A stretch of 64,000 nucleotides of DNA from Heliocidaris erythrogramma (Eukaryota; Echinodermata; Echinoidea; Camarodonta; Echinometridae): positions 30,028,744 through 30,092,743 of the forward strand of contig CM046859.1 of the NCBI GenBank assembly GCA_025617745.1, written 5' to 3'. The position numbers and the translations under genes are program-made. Within the stretch, counting starts at the first letter, position 1. Every line of letters begins with the position of its first letter. Of the stretch, positions 24,855-37,805 are shown in pieces. The notes under the pieces were generated by a model. That model was not told the DNA's origin. It saw only the letters and a list, made by a program, of their open reading frames with translations, and did no database searches.

Positions 24855-27076
24855 GTTTGTCATATTTATCTCCTCCATTCATCTCAAAGGTGAAAAAGTA
24901 CCCTAAAATTAGAAAGAACCTAATATTCAAAGAAGCACTCGGCTTCACCTCTTGTTAGCTTATTAAATGCTTAATGTACGATCTTAAGCTCTCCATATAG
25001 CCTTTGATCATACGCGAAGGATGTAAAACCATGCATATATTTTTGAAGGCGCTAATTAAAAAACAGAGCAAGTAAAGTGTTTTTTATGAGTCAATACCAA
25101 AAGCAGAATAAAATGCATGCACTTAATTCAACTACACCTAAAAGGTCGCTTTTAATTCATTGGCCCTTGCTTTTCTTTGGAAATATTTTTTGAAGTATGG
25201 ATAATTATAAAATTATTGACTATGATGTGCCTGTCCTTTCAGAACAATTTAACCATGCACAATGGGTTTAAGTGCAAGTTGTTTGTTTTACCTTTAAAGG
25301 GCACTACACTAGTTTGCGGAAAGGTCACTATTAATCGTCATTTAGGAGTAAGGTAGCGCTAGCCAATTTTTAATCACCCACATCAACTTGTCATTTAGGA
25401 GAGGTCGGGGGGGGGGGGGTGTGAGGAAGATAACTCGTCCTCTATAATTGTTTCATTTAACATTAAGGAGTCACACGTGACCTGGTGCTTATTGATTGTG
25501 CCAAACCGACTAAAAGGGGTCGTTGTCTTGTCGAAAAAAATGAGATTGGGTAGAAGCCATACAGGTATGATGATTTGATGCTGTCTAACATTTAAAAAGG
25601 AGCCTAATAGCAGAAATAAATTTTTAAAATAAGGCGCAGTGAGGCATGATTTAATGGAAACCCACTCAGGCCATTGAAAGGAATCGGGGAAATTCTGTAA
25701 CAAATTCCCGAAAAGACTCGAGTGATACAAAGCACTAGTGTAAGCTTTTGGGCAAAATCCTTTCGCGGGTAAATAAAGAAGCGAGCTTCCGATCAGATCC
25801 GTTTCCATAACTCCATCTACATTTACCCGCAATCCCATCCGTAATCGAGTCGACCATCCTTTCTCAAAATAAGCTTCAATAGTCCTTGAGCACGCTTCGT
25901 CGACTGAATCAACACGGGATTCATCCTCTGGGCGATCTGGCTACTGCGACATCGGAAAATGATGACGTGTCGAACAAGGCGTCGTGTGCCCGGCAGACGG
26001 ACGTGGGCGGTTGTACGGCCACTGGATGGACATTTACTAAAGTTTTTTCCCCTTTCGTTGAACATGTTAAATAGGTATGCATAATTAAACACAACACGTT
26101 TCAGCCCACAAGTCTTCCTAATTAAAACATTGATAGGTTATTAACGTTTCACTTATATTTCTTTTTTTCCTTAAATTCATTAAAAACAGAAAACAAAAAT
26201 GATATATAATTTGACTATTTTTTTTCGCGCCCTTATGTTAGGCACTCGACAGGAGGTGTATTTTTGGACGATGGTGCGTTGGTCGAAAAATAACAAACCC
26301 GATGCCCATTTTCTCAGATGAGGCAAACGAATTATACTATTTTAAGTGTACTGTACTGGTGTGCTATTTGTAGACTTGAGGCTATAAAGATATAAATTGC
26401 ATTTTGATCAAATGCCCATTTGTCCCAACCCCAATTTGTCTCATTGCTTTTCATCTGAACTAGTTAGTGATTGGCACTGTGAGTCTTTTCTTCATACGGT
26501 CCTTTCTTCATTTCGCATATATACTCAGAAAAAAAATGGATAAAAAATTTCCCAACACGACGGTCATTCATTCTCCGATCAACTTTGGACATTTCTTAAA
26601 CCCAATTTGGCTATTATTGTGCCCAATGGAAGTAGTTATTCTTTATTTTGACCCTAATTGGACAATTTTATTACAAAAGTTGGCAAAGACCAGGGGGTCG
26701 ACTTTGCGACAAGACCTGAATAACAGACCAAATAGACTAAACGTAGCAGCCCAACTTCACGTTAGACTGCGGGTGATCTGACTGTCATAAAAATTAGGCA
26801 AACAGACGATTACACCACAAGGATAATGCACCAGTTCAGTTAAGACAAAATAATAATGACCGTAATGGAGACAAACTTGGTATAGGCAATGTAGAAGAAA
26901 TGGAATTAGACGAGCTGGATACGAGACAAATTGAAATTGGACCAAATGGCAATAATCCTATAAAAATGAGGATGGGGAGGGTGGCTTTGATATCTTAATG
27001 AAATTACTTCCTGTCTATCCAATTGCCTGTCTGTGACATTATAACATTCATATTTTCTAACTTTCCAATTACATCC
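24855..27076. other. Non-coding DNA with unassigned open frames
   Basis: The minus strand has overlapping open frames of 147 codons (25838-25395) and 89 codons (26092-25823). I recognise neither, and the first runs through a poly-G tract at its 3' end. From 26400 to 26960, motifs such as caaattg-aattgg-accaaatgg recur in both orientations as a degenerate repeat. Confidence 0.4.
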
Positions 27077-27195
27077 GGGGGCGTTTCATCAGGTGTCTTG
27101 TCGGTGATTTTTACCGACAAATTTGCTCTCGGCCAATCAGATGCAAGGATTTCAGTAGCTTATAACAGTTATTGCAACTTGTCATTGAGGACAGT
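27077..27195. mobile_element. GTTTCATCA-type hairpin MITE, truncated copy
   Basis: About 85 percent identical by eye to the copy at 32379-32514, including gatttttaccgacaaatttg and agcttataacagttattgca. The right terminal repeat is missing. Confidence 0.7.
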
Positions 27196-27238
27196 AAGTG
27201 GGTTAAAAAATAAAGAACATAATAATGCCCGGTCGAGT

Positions 27239-27319
27239 TTTCGCCCATTGGCTACGGGAACCAGGTCGTCCTTGTATTAAGCCTATGGGAACGAGAGAAT
27301 TCAGTAGTCATCGGGTTAA
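27239..27319 (-). mobile_element. 80-bp TTAACCCG element, copy 3 (minus)
   Basis: On the minus strand it reads ttaacccgatgactactgaa, then cttaatacaaggacgacc and ggttcccgtag. This aligns along its length with the copies at 36774 and 53594. Confidence 0.65.
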
Positions 27320-28560
27320 CAAAAAAAAAATTGTTGAAACATCAATGATTTAAAAAGTCATAAATCCTAACAGCGATTAAGGACGTCAACAGCTTATTCT
27401 TCCCTGGGTTATTGATAACCATGATGGAGAAAGTTGATATCATTTCCCATATTAAGATATATAAATATACATGTATTTGTATATCCTCTCAATAAGTAAT
27501 GTCGTAATGGCCTTAGGGAATATCCCTCTGTTGGGCATAATGATTGAACACCCTGTTTAAAATAGATAGAGAATCGAAAGGGATGTTTCCTTCACATTTT
27601 TAGAAAAATAAAGGGGAAATATTATTTCCGGAAAAGGGTGGATTTTATAGTCCGTCCGGTGCGTGGCAAAGATCTGATTGACAATAAACTTTTGAAAAGA
27701 AACAAAACTAGGAAAGTGCCCTATAAAACAAGCAAAATCAGACTTATTGAAGAGACATTTTAGGGATATGAGAGAATCAGGACTCGCAAGCATTGTAATT
27801 AAAAACGAAAAAGGATTGACATATTTTAACGGTAGAGTATGGATGAGCAGGATGTGTCAAGATCTCGAACAGTCGAGGGGAAAAAATGGAGATGAAGAAG
27901 AAGGGGGAAATGTTTGCTTTTGTATGTGTGTACTGACAGGTAGAATGGAGCGAAAGAAAGAGAGAGAGAGAGGCAGACAGTGCGGAGAGGAAGAGAAACC
28001 AGGACAAGGGAGAGAAATAGAGGAGAGAGAAGGAGAAAGAAAAACAGAGACAAAAATGAGAGCGAATGGGAGAGACGTATTCAACTGCCACTGGTATGGA
28101 TGAAATGGCAATTGAATAAGAAGTTCACTGACACTCGAATCACTGTCAACGCCCTCTGGTCAGTGTCATATATTGTTATATCAATTTACGAAAATGAATT
28201 AACGCTCTTGTGGACATCAGCTGTAATTAAAGTAGTGACTTGGGAAAATAAAGGAGTGCACTTAAAACTTTTCGTCCTTGAAACTCTTATTACCTATCCT
28301 CTTCCTTTATCTTTATTGCTGCCGTCCTCAACCCCCCCCCCCCCTGTTCATTGTCCTCTCTTGCTCTTTCTCTAGTCTCTCCCTCAAATTTCTATTTCTG
28401 TATTTTAAGAAATATGCAGCTCTAATCAACCTGTTGAACAATGGCTACTTGTTTGTCATTCTGTTTCAATTTTGTGTGTGTGTGTGTTTGTTTATTACTG
28501 AATATTTAAACCTAAAACTCTAAAAATTCATTTCAATTAATTGATTTTACTTCAGTTGAT
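27320..28560. other. No gene seen; purine-rich tract
   Basis: 27950-28060 is an imperfect GA-rich tract. A 13-base C run lies at 28332-28344. Open frames across the GA tract are compositional. Confidence 0.45.
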
Positions 28561-28965
28561 TCTTCATACTTTTCCCCTTCCGCCTCCTAATCATAATAAT
28601 CGTCATTATCACCATTGTCATCTTCATCTTCATCATCATCATCATCATCATCATCGTCACCATTGTCATCATCATCATCATCATTGTCATCACCATCCAG
28701 TCTTCATTCTCCTTCCTCTTGCCTCATCCTCCAGATACTCTTATTTTCACATTATCTATTTCCATCTTCTTATCCTTGCTTCTCTACTGTGACCTCCTCC
28801 TCATCCTATATTCCTTTTCCTTCTACTTCTCTTCCTTCTCCTTATTTCTTTCGTCCTTTTCCCCTGCAAATCTTCCTTCTCCCCCCCCCCCCCGCCCTTC
28901 CCTGCCTTCACCCCACCTTTTTCCCAACTTTTCTTCTTCTCCTTCATCCTCTTCCCATTCTTCGA
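28560..28965. repeat. Pyrimidine-rich and CAT-triplet microsatellite
   Basis: An imperfect (CAT)n tract covers about 28600-28695, followed by a CTT/TCC-rich stretch to 28965 with a 13-base C run at 28881-28893. Long open frames here (poly-Ser, poly-His) are a product of the repeat. Confidence 0.85.
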
Positions 28966-29760
28966 TTACATAATTATAACAGGACAAACATTTGGAGCTC
29001 CTCTTTAAAAAAAAATCCTTTTCATCTGGACCCTATTTGTACTGCAGACATCACCATTGTAGCACGAGATTATTTCTTGTTAGATTCCAAGACGCTGTCA
29101 TTTTCCCTTAGTAGTGACCAATATTTGGATAATAAGGTCAAATACGGGCTTAAATTGGACCGTCTAACCCCGTTTCATGTCCTACATCTTTCCCCTTCTT
29201 TAGATGGCTCCCTTTCTTCCTTTATTTGATCAACCCCGTATTTTGATCAAAAGTTCCGACAATGATCCTAGTCCTATATAGAATGTCTGCTTAGTTTCGT
29301 CCTCACAGTAGCATAATTAGGAATCGAATGAGCAATCCATGCCAATTCAAATAATGTGAAATACGTGGAAACCGTGTTTTACGAATGATAATGACTTATA
29401 TGCACTCATGACACGTCCCCAGCTTAATAACGGTAATCAAAAATGAACGGACAGTTAATTCAAACCAAAATATACGTTATTGGAGAAAAAATATGCTATC
29501 ACAAAGTATTTGCCTAATATTGCAAATTACGGGAGCAACTTCAGATTGTAGTCAAATATGCATTTATGTCCCAGCAAAGACAATTTTGAATATTTGAAAT
29601 AGCCTATTTCATATCCGTGTTTCTCATAACCATAATCACACGCTATGAACATGATGAACTATTACTTGAATGCAAAATGTCTGATCCTGTTTTCCTTCCT
29701 CCTCATACAAGACTGCCACTTTATATTACGGATACATCGTGCCACAACTTTCACGCTTAT

Positions 29761-30376
29761 AATTGTTTTTGGAAATCAATGATACCAGTCTTTCTTTCTT
29801 CTTTGTATTACCATATAAAAATCGGCTCATAGAAAAATGTCTTGCCATTATCTCTTTTATTTTAATATTGTACCGTCATTAAATTTTATCGATGATTATT
29901 CATGTCCATTAGAAGCACTTTCCGGGATTTTTATTTTACATATTGTTTTATATTATAGAATGAGTCGCAAATCGCCGATCTCAATCATTTTGTGATGGGT
30001 TTTTCAAGGAGGAGAGTGAGAAAATCTGTCGATCCATCCATCTCTCGCTTATAGGCTTATACGCAAATTGTTTTTAGAAATTAACGGTAACAGTCTTTTT
30101 TTCTTCTTTGTGTTACCATATCACAAAATCGGCTCGTACAAATAGGATAAAGTGTCTTGCCATTATATCTTTTATGAAAATATTGTACCGTCAATTAATT
30201 TTGTTGGTGATTATTCATGTAGATTAGAAGCAATTTTCGGGAAATGGTTAACGATTCATTTCTGTTTGACATATTGTACAATGAGTCGCAAATCGCAAAT
30301 CGTAATAATTTTTGGTGGGTTTTCTAAAGAGGAAAGTGCATGAGAAAATCTGTCGATCTATCCATATCTCGTATTT
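29761..30376. repeat. Tandem duplication, two copies of about 305 bp
   Basis: Copy 1 starts at 29761 (aattgtttttggaaatcaat) and copy 2 at 30066 (aattgtttttagaaattaac). They align through gtcttgccattat, gaatgagtcgcaaatcgc and gagaaaatctgtcgat with scattered differences. Confidence 0.8.
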
Positions 30377-32094
30377 AACGTGTGGATGTGAAATTGATTA
30401 TATTAATCGTAATGGAGTGCTATTAAGCACTTCAGAGAGGAACTTATGATAGTAGATCATTTACCCAGATTGAAGTGCCCCTCCTTGAAGTTCGTTTATC
30501 ATTATACAGACAACCACGGGTACTCGTAACGCCTCTCTTATTCTCCAAGTTTCACTGGTTGCTGGGGTTACCATAAAATATCTTCTTTTCCGCATTGTTA
30601 AAGGTTGATGACGAACGATATAAAGAAATAACAGAATGCAATTCTGAGATTAAAACATTCTATGTAACTTTCTTTCTTTCTTTATTTTTCAGCTAACCCA
30701 AATCCATTAGCACATTTTATTTATTAGTCATCTTGAATTTACTTGGAATTTATTCTGAATCATTTCATGTACTCTTATACTACTTTTCAGACCTAATAGA
30801 CAGCACTATATAGAATAATAATTATATACTAAATATGTGGGTGTCAACGTTGACCTTTTTCTGCAGATTTTACCTCCATTTTTTTCTTCCTTTTTCTGTT
30901 TGGTTTTGTTTAATGCAAGCCCAAGAGAAGTGGTATTTATTTGTCAATTAATTTGCCCTTTCCGCTTGCATAATGGCGTCATCAGTGATAATACTTCATA
31001 GTTGACTCCACAAGGCTGTATGACAATTTATCCTTATGAAAACATCCTTCAAGACTGTCTCTCTAGAGATTCATATGGCTGTGTCCAGTGATTGATCTTT
31101 CTACGTTTACTGTCAAATTACAGTGGCACGATCTGCAAGCGAGGTGTCATGATTAATGCGTGAACCGCTTCAGTGGAGAAATAATTTCTGGGCTCGCTCA
31201 TATGATGTTCTCTGTTTTTCAATTTAATGACTTATGGAGGCCGTTTCTCTTTTTCGCGGTCATGTGATCTGAGTCAAGTTTAGTAATGTTTGGAATTCAT
31301 ATGGTATGAAAATATAAACACTGCATCATCGATGAATAGTGAGGGAACGACATCACAAACCCCTGACCAAGATGCCAAGTTTTATCAGTCTAAACTTAAG
31401 TCTATTTCCTAATAAATATTGTATTTATTTCCTACTTCGAGACATGTTACATCATATCTAGCAGGAAAATTGACATGTACTATTTCTAATAAAACAAAAC
31501 TTACAGAACTTTTTCATGAAATTTGGAATTCATGTGGGGGGGGGGGGGGGGGTCCCGCGCAAAAACATAATGGCCCATTTTCATTTTGTTGTTCAGTTTG
31601 AGACATCTTTTTTGGCTTTGAATTAAATATACATGCACATAGTTATATTTAGTCTCCCCTAAACTGGATGGTTGGAATATTGAATAGGTAGTGTTTTATG
31701 TAGTAGATAATAGATTGCTATTGAAATGCATCTAGCGTACTGACTTTTCTGCAGTAATACTCTGGACATTCCATAACCCATATGCATTTTCCCTGGTATA
31801 AAGTGCCATGAAAATACGCGCTCTATCCCTCAAAGCAATATCTTATAAATTATTCGTCCTTTGACTATAGTTGAAAGTGATATATTCGTCTACTATCATT
31901 GGAGGATTATCAAATGAAAAAGACCTCGTTTATAATTTATAATGAATTGGAGACAGATTAGCTCGGGTTTAATTATTCATTAAAGCTCTTAAGGACAGGG
32001 CAGTAAATCTTCAACGTCGTTAGATCTTCACTACTCATTTCCTTGTTCTCACATCTGATACATGATGTATTTCATTACAAAGGTTCTTCATTTT
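30377..32094. other. AT-rich DNA, no gene seen
   Basis: A 17-base G run lies at 31536-31552. The motif gtgagggaaYgacWtcac at about 31342 also occurs near 44433. Confidence 0.45.
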
Positions 32095-32240
32095 CTCCTC
32101 CTTCTTCTTCTTCTTCTTCTTCTTCTTCTTCTTCTTCTTCTTCATCATCGTCATCATCATCATTTCCTCCTCCTCCTCCTCCTCCTTCTCATTTATGTTT
32201 CTTTTTGTCTTCTTCCCTATTCATCATCATCTTGTTCTAG
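32095..32240. repeat. CTT/CAT/CCT triplet microsatellite
   Basis: About 45 bases of (CTT)n are followed by (CAT)n and (CCT)n. Several frames stay open because of the repeat. Confidence 0.9.
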
Positions 32241-32378
32241 TTCATCTTCTTTATTTTTTATATCCTTCTCTTTTCTGCATTTTACTGACCCTCTTTTTTA
32301 TTGTGGATAACATGATGCGTTTTATTCCCTCACCTATTTTTACCTGACATTGGAAATGCCTCTCACTTTCGTTCTATA

Positions 32379-32514
32379 GGGGGTGTTTCATCAAGTGTCT
32401 TGTCAGTGATTTTTACCGACAAATTTGCTTTCAGCCAATCAGATACAATGATTTCAATAGCTTATAACAGTTATTGCAACTTCTCATTGATGACAAGTTT
32501 TATGAAACAGGGCC
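32379..32514. mobile_element. GTTTCATCA-type hairpin MITE, full copy
   Basis: The left end ggggtgtttcatcaa and the right end complement ggccctgtttcataaaa form the terminal inverted repeats. The body is shared with 27077-27195, and the terminal repeat is also seen in the 59-bp copy at 41741. Confidence 0.75.
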
Positions 32515-35500
32515 AGGAAACATTCTTGATTCGTATATTTTTAGTGGAGTATTGGCAGGCACCGGAAATCAGACGGTCACACCTATTTCAATCATGTTGA
32601 TAAATAGCCTGATTCTCTCAAACCTACACGACCGGGTAAATTATATCGTTAAGGTTTAAGTGGTAGGTAAATAAGGTGATAATGGCAATTAAAACGACCA
32701 TGCAACCATGGTTAGTCACCTTTTATCCTGCTATATTATGGCAATGCCTGTCATAGTAAAACTTTCGGTATTTAAGGGAGCACTGATTGTCATTGCGTGG
32801 GTGGGGAGCACGGGTCATACTTGATAAATAATATGTGATTTTAAAACCCTCCTTGGGGATGGTTGGTTGTTACAAGATCACTTCTTACATTTCTTTTCCC
32901 CCTCTTCCATGTTTTTTTTATCATATCTATCTTTATTTCTCTCCAAATATCTATCTCTTTCTCTGTCCTGCCCCCCCCCCCCCTATTAGGACAAACATTC
33001 AACCATTAGTACGCCACTGAGTAGTGTGTGGATTCTTTATAGTTTCTGGATCGGTTCAGCCATATTTTATTCTTATCCGTTTTTCCTTCTTTGTGTTTGA
33101 AAAAAAAGATACTCCTACTGCGGTAACTTATTCAAGCAACTTTTAATATGTCTTAATCCCCAGAGTTGCTTTATCCATTGGATGATGTTCGAGGAATCTC
33201 TTTTTCCTTTTCTATTATTCAACATGTGTAGCAGGTATATGGATAAGATTTTAACTATTCATCAATCCCCGGAAAACAAGTTGTTACATCGAACACTTGG
33301 GATGGAAAATGGATCTTTTATTTTATATCCATTACCCCCACCCCCTTCCCCTCCCGATGTAATGATCCCCATGTGGCCTTAATTCTTTACCTCCTGTCCA
33401 GTCTTCTACTCTTCTGCAGAAGCAAGTGCAGGGTTGGCTTGGCTTTTAGTTGATAGTGGCCTTTGGCAACGGTTGTAAAATATGCAGATCGGCAGCGATT
33501 TATTGCCATCCGTTATTATCACACAGTCGTGTAGCAGATAAAGACGTTATGCTACTTCGCCACCGGAGGGGTGTGGGATATAACCCTCTACTTTTTCTTC
33601 ACATTCCAAAACCCCTCTCGGCATTGTGGTATTCAAAAACCTTGTCGGAAATTTTCTGAGGACGTTATGCATTGCTTGATAATTTTTTTTTTCTATAGGC
33701 GTACATTGTCGGCAATTTTGGTCCGATTCTTCCTTTTGAAGAAGCTCTAAAAATATTAAGATTTTGAGTTGCATTTTTGCGATTTGATCTTGATTCAAAT
33801 CTTAGGCAAATTTCTGTTCTTATAGATGTTTCACGTTGTCAGTCCTGACCCATATTAATTGCATTTTAAAGTAGGAAAAACCCAAACGTACACGCTCACA
33901 CATAGTCCCCCATCACGCACACACACCGTCCCACATCGCACACATCCTTTCACATATAACACACCTCCGCACGCGTGTATGCGCCTAGAATGCAATTGGA
34001 CGTACGCCCAAGGTATTGCCAAGGGTCTCCACCGTGATGGGGCCGTCAACGGAGATGGAGTAGTGTCAAGGAATATGGTCACTGGAGATGATACCCGTGG
34101 AGATAGGAAATCAATTACAGGCTTACATTCAAATACCCCTGATGCTCAAACATCCCGTGTGAAAGTGTGAAAGATTTCAAACTGCTTTTTTGATAAACAA
34201 CATTGGTTTGTTTGCAATAAAAGAGAATTTTTATTAATTGTCTTGAATTCATATCATATTGCCCACTGCACGGTTTTCGCTGGCTTATCAGCGTTGTGGT
34301 TCTAATTTGAACAGGTTGAAGGCATTTGTAAACACGAAATATATAATTCCTGTAAACAAAATGTCGTTCTGTTGCCCACACCTTTCTAGTGGTGACAGGC
34401 AAAGGCGATCGCGAAAGGCCGAGATTTATCACCTGAAACCACCTGCTGATATTATGCAGGCGCCGGACACGCGATAAATACACGCTAGGGTAATTAACAT
34501 ATACTTTTCAGTCATGTATATTATCACATAAAATACCCCCATAAATAAAATCAAACTGCATTTTATTTAATACTGCTGTTTACTAGCTATGAAAATTATG
34601 GAAATTTATCTCAAAGATCGATAATATTGAGATTTCAAATGACATGAATTTGCGATAAATTGCAGATGTACGAGTATATGCAACAGTATCTGGTATAATG
34701 TTGTTTTCCAGGGGGTGTTATGTTTGTATTAAAGCCGACGTGCAGCAATAGTATGGTATGGAAATAATAATTATTTTGTTCCTGGTTCTAGTCATACAAA
34801 GTAATATAATACTTTCTTGTAGTTATTTTTGACATTTTACAAAGTATTTACAAATCTATAAAATTAATGTAACGTGGGTATAGCTCAACAGCATGGTGAC
34901 TTATTACAGGATTAAGGCATAAAATCCAATCAAACGAGTTATAACGGATATGAGCGCTATCTATATATATATAATAAGTGGCCATTATTATTATCATTAC
35001 TCCTGAATAGTTTTCACACAACAAGCAAATGTTACGAAGAGGGGAATAGGGAAACATACGAAGAAATTTAATTCCTTTTAACAAGCTGGACATAAATAAA
35101 CTTTGTTATGTAGGACCCAGCGAAAGAGACATAGTAGACCGACTGCCCACGAGACCGATAATGTCAGCCTTGTGAACCCTAAAAAAAGCTTTCAGATGGC
35201 CTGCGAGACAGGCGTTGTCGGGTCTGACGAGCTGACGGTCTTGTTGGTTCTAGCCTCCAGCAACATAAACACTAAGATATATTTTTCTTCTTAAATGGTG
35301 ATTTAAGACTTAAAGGGAAATTCAACCGCAGATTGTGAACGTTTTTATGGCGCATGAGGGCATTGTGTTCGTTACCTGATGATGCTGTAGCCCTGCGGGG
35401 AGCAAACTTCGGACAAACTGGTAGCCGCGCAACATGCACGCTCAGCCTGAGCTCGAGCTGTCGGGCAAGATTCGGTCGGCTTCGTGCAGTCCGAAATGTA

Positions 35501-36189
35501 ATCCCATTATAGTCCGACGGATGCGTTCGACGCACGAACTTTGTGTACAAGTGAATGGGGCCTACGCAATTCTGACTTTTCCCACGGCTGCCTGGTGGCC
35601 TGTCCCTTTAATCGTGACAATATATCCTTGCTCCAGCTTAAACACTCAACTTTTCAACCATGCATTTTTTTTTAAGTCGTCTATTAAAACTCATGTGGAA
35701 AAAAAAACATTTCACTTGCTTCGCGCAAGTGCAGATTTCAGAACTTAAACCAATATGAGCTATGGATATTTGGTGTAATATTCGTTGATTAAAGATCATG
35801 TGTCGGGAAAATAAGAAATTTACTCGCGTTGTGCAAGCTTGGATTTCAGATTGTGCACAATTATGAACTCCTGCCTACATAATTGCTCCAAAATGGACAT
35901 CAATACACTTGTCGGTAACACATATCAGTCTCATGAGGTATATCCTTATACTCTCAGTATAATCACTTTCCTCTTCATGACAATCATGTAATTAGACCTA
36001 CAATAATGGTCAATTCCCGCGTAATGGTAAAGGCTTATTATACCACATCGCTAAAAGCTCTAAAGGCAAGCTCAATTTTAGCATCGTCTTTATTAGTAAC
36101 AGTTGCAGTGGTGATATGCAATGAAAATGTGCCCCTTTTTAAGATAATTTTCTAATTAATATTTGCAACAATATTCTTTGGCTTTTATT
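32515..36189. other. Non-coding DNA, no gene recognised
   Basis: Includes a 13-base C run at 32971-32983 and a CA-rich stretch near 33890-33965. A GC-richer block at 35308-35612 begins ttaaaggga and ends tccctttaa; it may be a TTAA element but lacks longer arms. A short repeat around cttgcttcgcgcaag lies near 35718. Confidence 0.4.
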
Positions 36190-36350
36190 GCAAGATTTAA
36201 AGATTCAAGATTCAAGATGATTTATTGTTATGTAAAATACATAAAATTTGCTTTCGGACATTTAAAGATTGCAGGTACATGAATGAATACGAATAATACA
36301 ATATACCTTAACATAAACTCTATACAATTGACTTACATAAGATACATTTA
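36190..36350. repeat. Probable retroelement 3' end fragment
   Basis: The sequence aagattcaagatgatttatt, then gttatgtaaaatacataaaa and tttgctttcgg, resembles a dispersed repeat tail common in marine invertebrates. No structure confirms it. Confidence 0.35.
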
Positions 36351-36551
36351 ACGGTGATCACAATTTTAAAATGTTGCACGAGAAGATTACAAAGAAGAGG
36401 GGAGAGAAAAGCTAAAGAGGCAGGAAAAGGAGTGAGACAGTGCAATTACTTGTTATAGCGCTCGGTCCCATCCATCCAGGCACCTCCATGCCAGAGTACA
36501 CCCTTCCACTTGAGACAAACTTACACAACACACATACGTACATGTACCACT

Positions 36552-36576
36552 CCCCCCCCCCCCCCCCCCCCCCCCC
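36552..36576. repeat. Poly(C) run of 25
   Basis: The longest of more than twenty C or G homopolymers of nine bases or more in the window. Confidence 0.95.
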
Positions 36577-36773
36577 ACGAAAAAACGCATAGTTCACAGC
36601 ACTCACACACACACCACACACACATTATTTACAACCCAATCAACATGAAAAATACTCTGGCACAGAAATGCCTGGGTGAAAATAATGAGACAATATGTTA
36701 TATCAAGATGAATTAGCCGATCAGTCATAAATTACCTGATTATCTACACAGTGTGCGTGGGTCTGCTCCACAA

Positions 36774-36854
36774 TTAACCCGTTGACTACCGAAAGTCTTT
36801 AACTCTCTTAGGCTTAATACAGGAACTACCCGGTTCCCGTAGTCTATGGGTTAA
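36774..36854 (+). mobile_element. 80-bp TTAACCCG element, copy 1
   Basis: Starts ttaacccgttgactaccg and ends cccgtagtctatgggttaa. The ends are inverted repeats (TTAACCC..GACTAC). Its last four bases, TTAA, are also the first target-site copy of the next element. Confidence 0.7.
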
Positions 36855-37258
36855 GGGTTGGTCACAACCGGCCGTGCACCTCTGTGCTTGTGTTCTCCGT
36901 ACGATTTGACGACCAGTTGCGGACCCTCCTCATTAACATACCCCCTCTTACTTGCAAGAACTCTTGAGGCGAACGTATAGCCCTCGTCTTCTTGTGACCT
37001 CCGCAAGAAGCCGTGCGATGTTTGCAAGAAGCCCGTGCACTACGATGGCTGCGAGTGTCACATGCGTTCATCAGAACACATAACCACACGCAGAGATTGT
37101 TGGACATATCCAACAGCCTCCTTGCGTGTTCTGCGTGCTCCTACGTGCTTGGAGAAAAAAAAACGTACAGACCCGTGCGTGCGACGCAAGGGTTTTCTGC
37201 GAAATTCGTCGCAGACCACATGCACGGAGGTGCATGACCGGTTGTGACCAACCCTTAA
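36851..37258. mobile_element. TTAA-flanked MITE, 400-bp interior
   Basis: Exact terminal repeats GGGTTGGTCACAACCGG lie inside TTAA on both sides, and pairing continues imperfectly for about 45 bases (gtgcacctc). The TTAA target suggests a piggyBac-like mobiliser. The interior is GC-richer than its surroundings, with repeated gcaagaagcccgtg motifs. Open frames inside overlap on both strands and are not convincing. Confidence 0.88.
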
Positions 37259-37383
37259 GTTGATACATAGTTGGGGAGAGAACCTCAATATGCTCATGCA
37301 GGGCCTTACCTCTGAAACGCTCTTCCTCAAGAGAATAAAAATAGCGGATCAATTTAAGTGTTCAAAAACAATCAAACTTTACC

Positions 37384-37805
37384 GAAGGTTCATAATTCCG
37401 AAGGTTCGCAATGCTGAAACACAAATTTTACATAGCAGGGGGTTCATAACTCTGAAAATAAAATGAGGTTCATAATTCCTATCATCTTTCGCATTACTCC
37501 GAAGGTTCGTGATTCCTAAAAGGAAATATTGTTAAAATGGTTCATAATTCCGAAGGTTCGTAATTCTGAAAATGCAATAGAGCCCTGCAACTTTTCGTAC
37601 CGAACCTTCGGAAACCTTTTACGTATGCTAGCAGACGCAATCAATTCTGATTTAGGCAGAAATTGAACAGAGGTAAGCATGGTAAGCTAGCCGCTTCATG
37701 AAGCCACTAAACATTTCTCTTTTTTTAAATTATGAACCCCTTTCCATTTTCGGAATTCCGAACGGTCGAAGTAACGAACCTTCACCCTGAACCTTCGGAA
37801 AAACG
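37384..37805. repeat. GGTTCATAATTCCGAA minisatellite
   Basis: At least seven imperfect copies of gaaggttcRtaattcYgaa lie between 37384 and 37580. After a 20-base gap, complementary-orientation copies (ccgaaccttcggaa, ggaattccgaac) appear at about 37598-37620 and 37748-37805. Confidence 0.75.

Noticed and set aside
25395..26092. Overlapping minus-strand frames of 147 and 89 codons
   Set aside because: No recognisable domain, the two frames are different, and the longer one ends in poly-G-encoded prolines.
28615..29229. 204-codon Ser/Pro-rich frame
   Set aside because: Its first half is a CAT/CTT/TCC microsatellite and the remainder shows no domain or conserved pattern.
33000..33020. hAT-like end (complement CAGTGGCGTACTAATGG)
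   Set aside because: Only one end was visible, with no partner end or target duplication.
36862..37352. Overlapping frames of 70-93 codons on both strands
   Set aside because: They lie inside the TTAA-flanked MITE, mirror each other through its inverted repeats and show no transposase motif.
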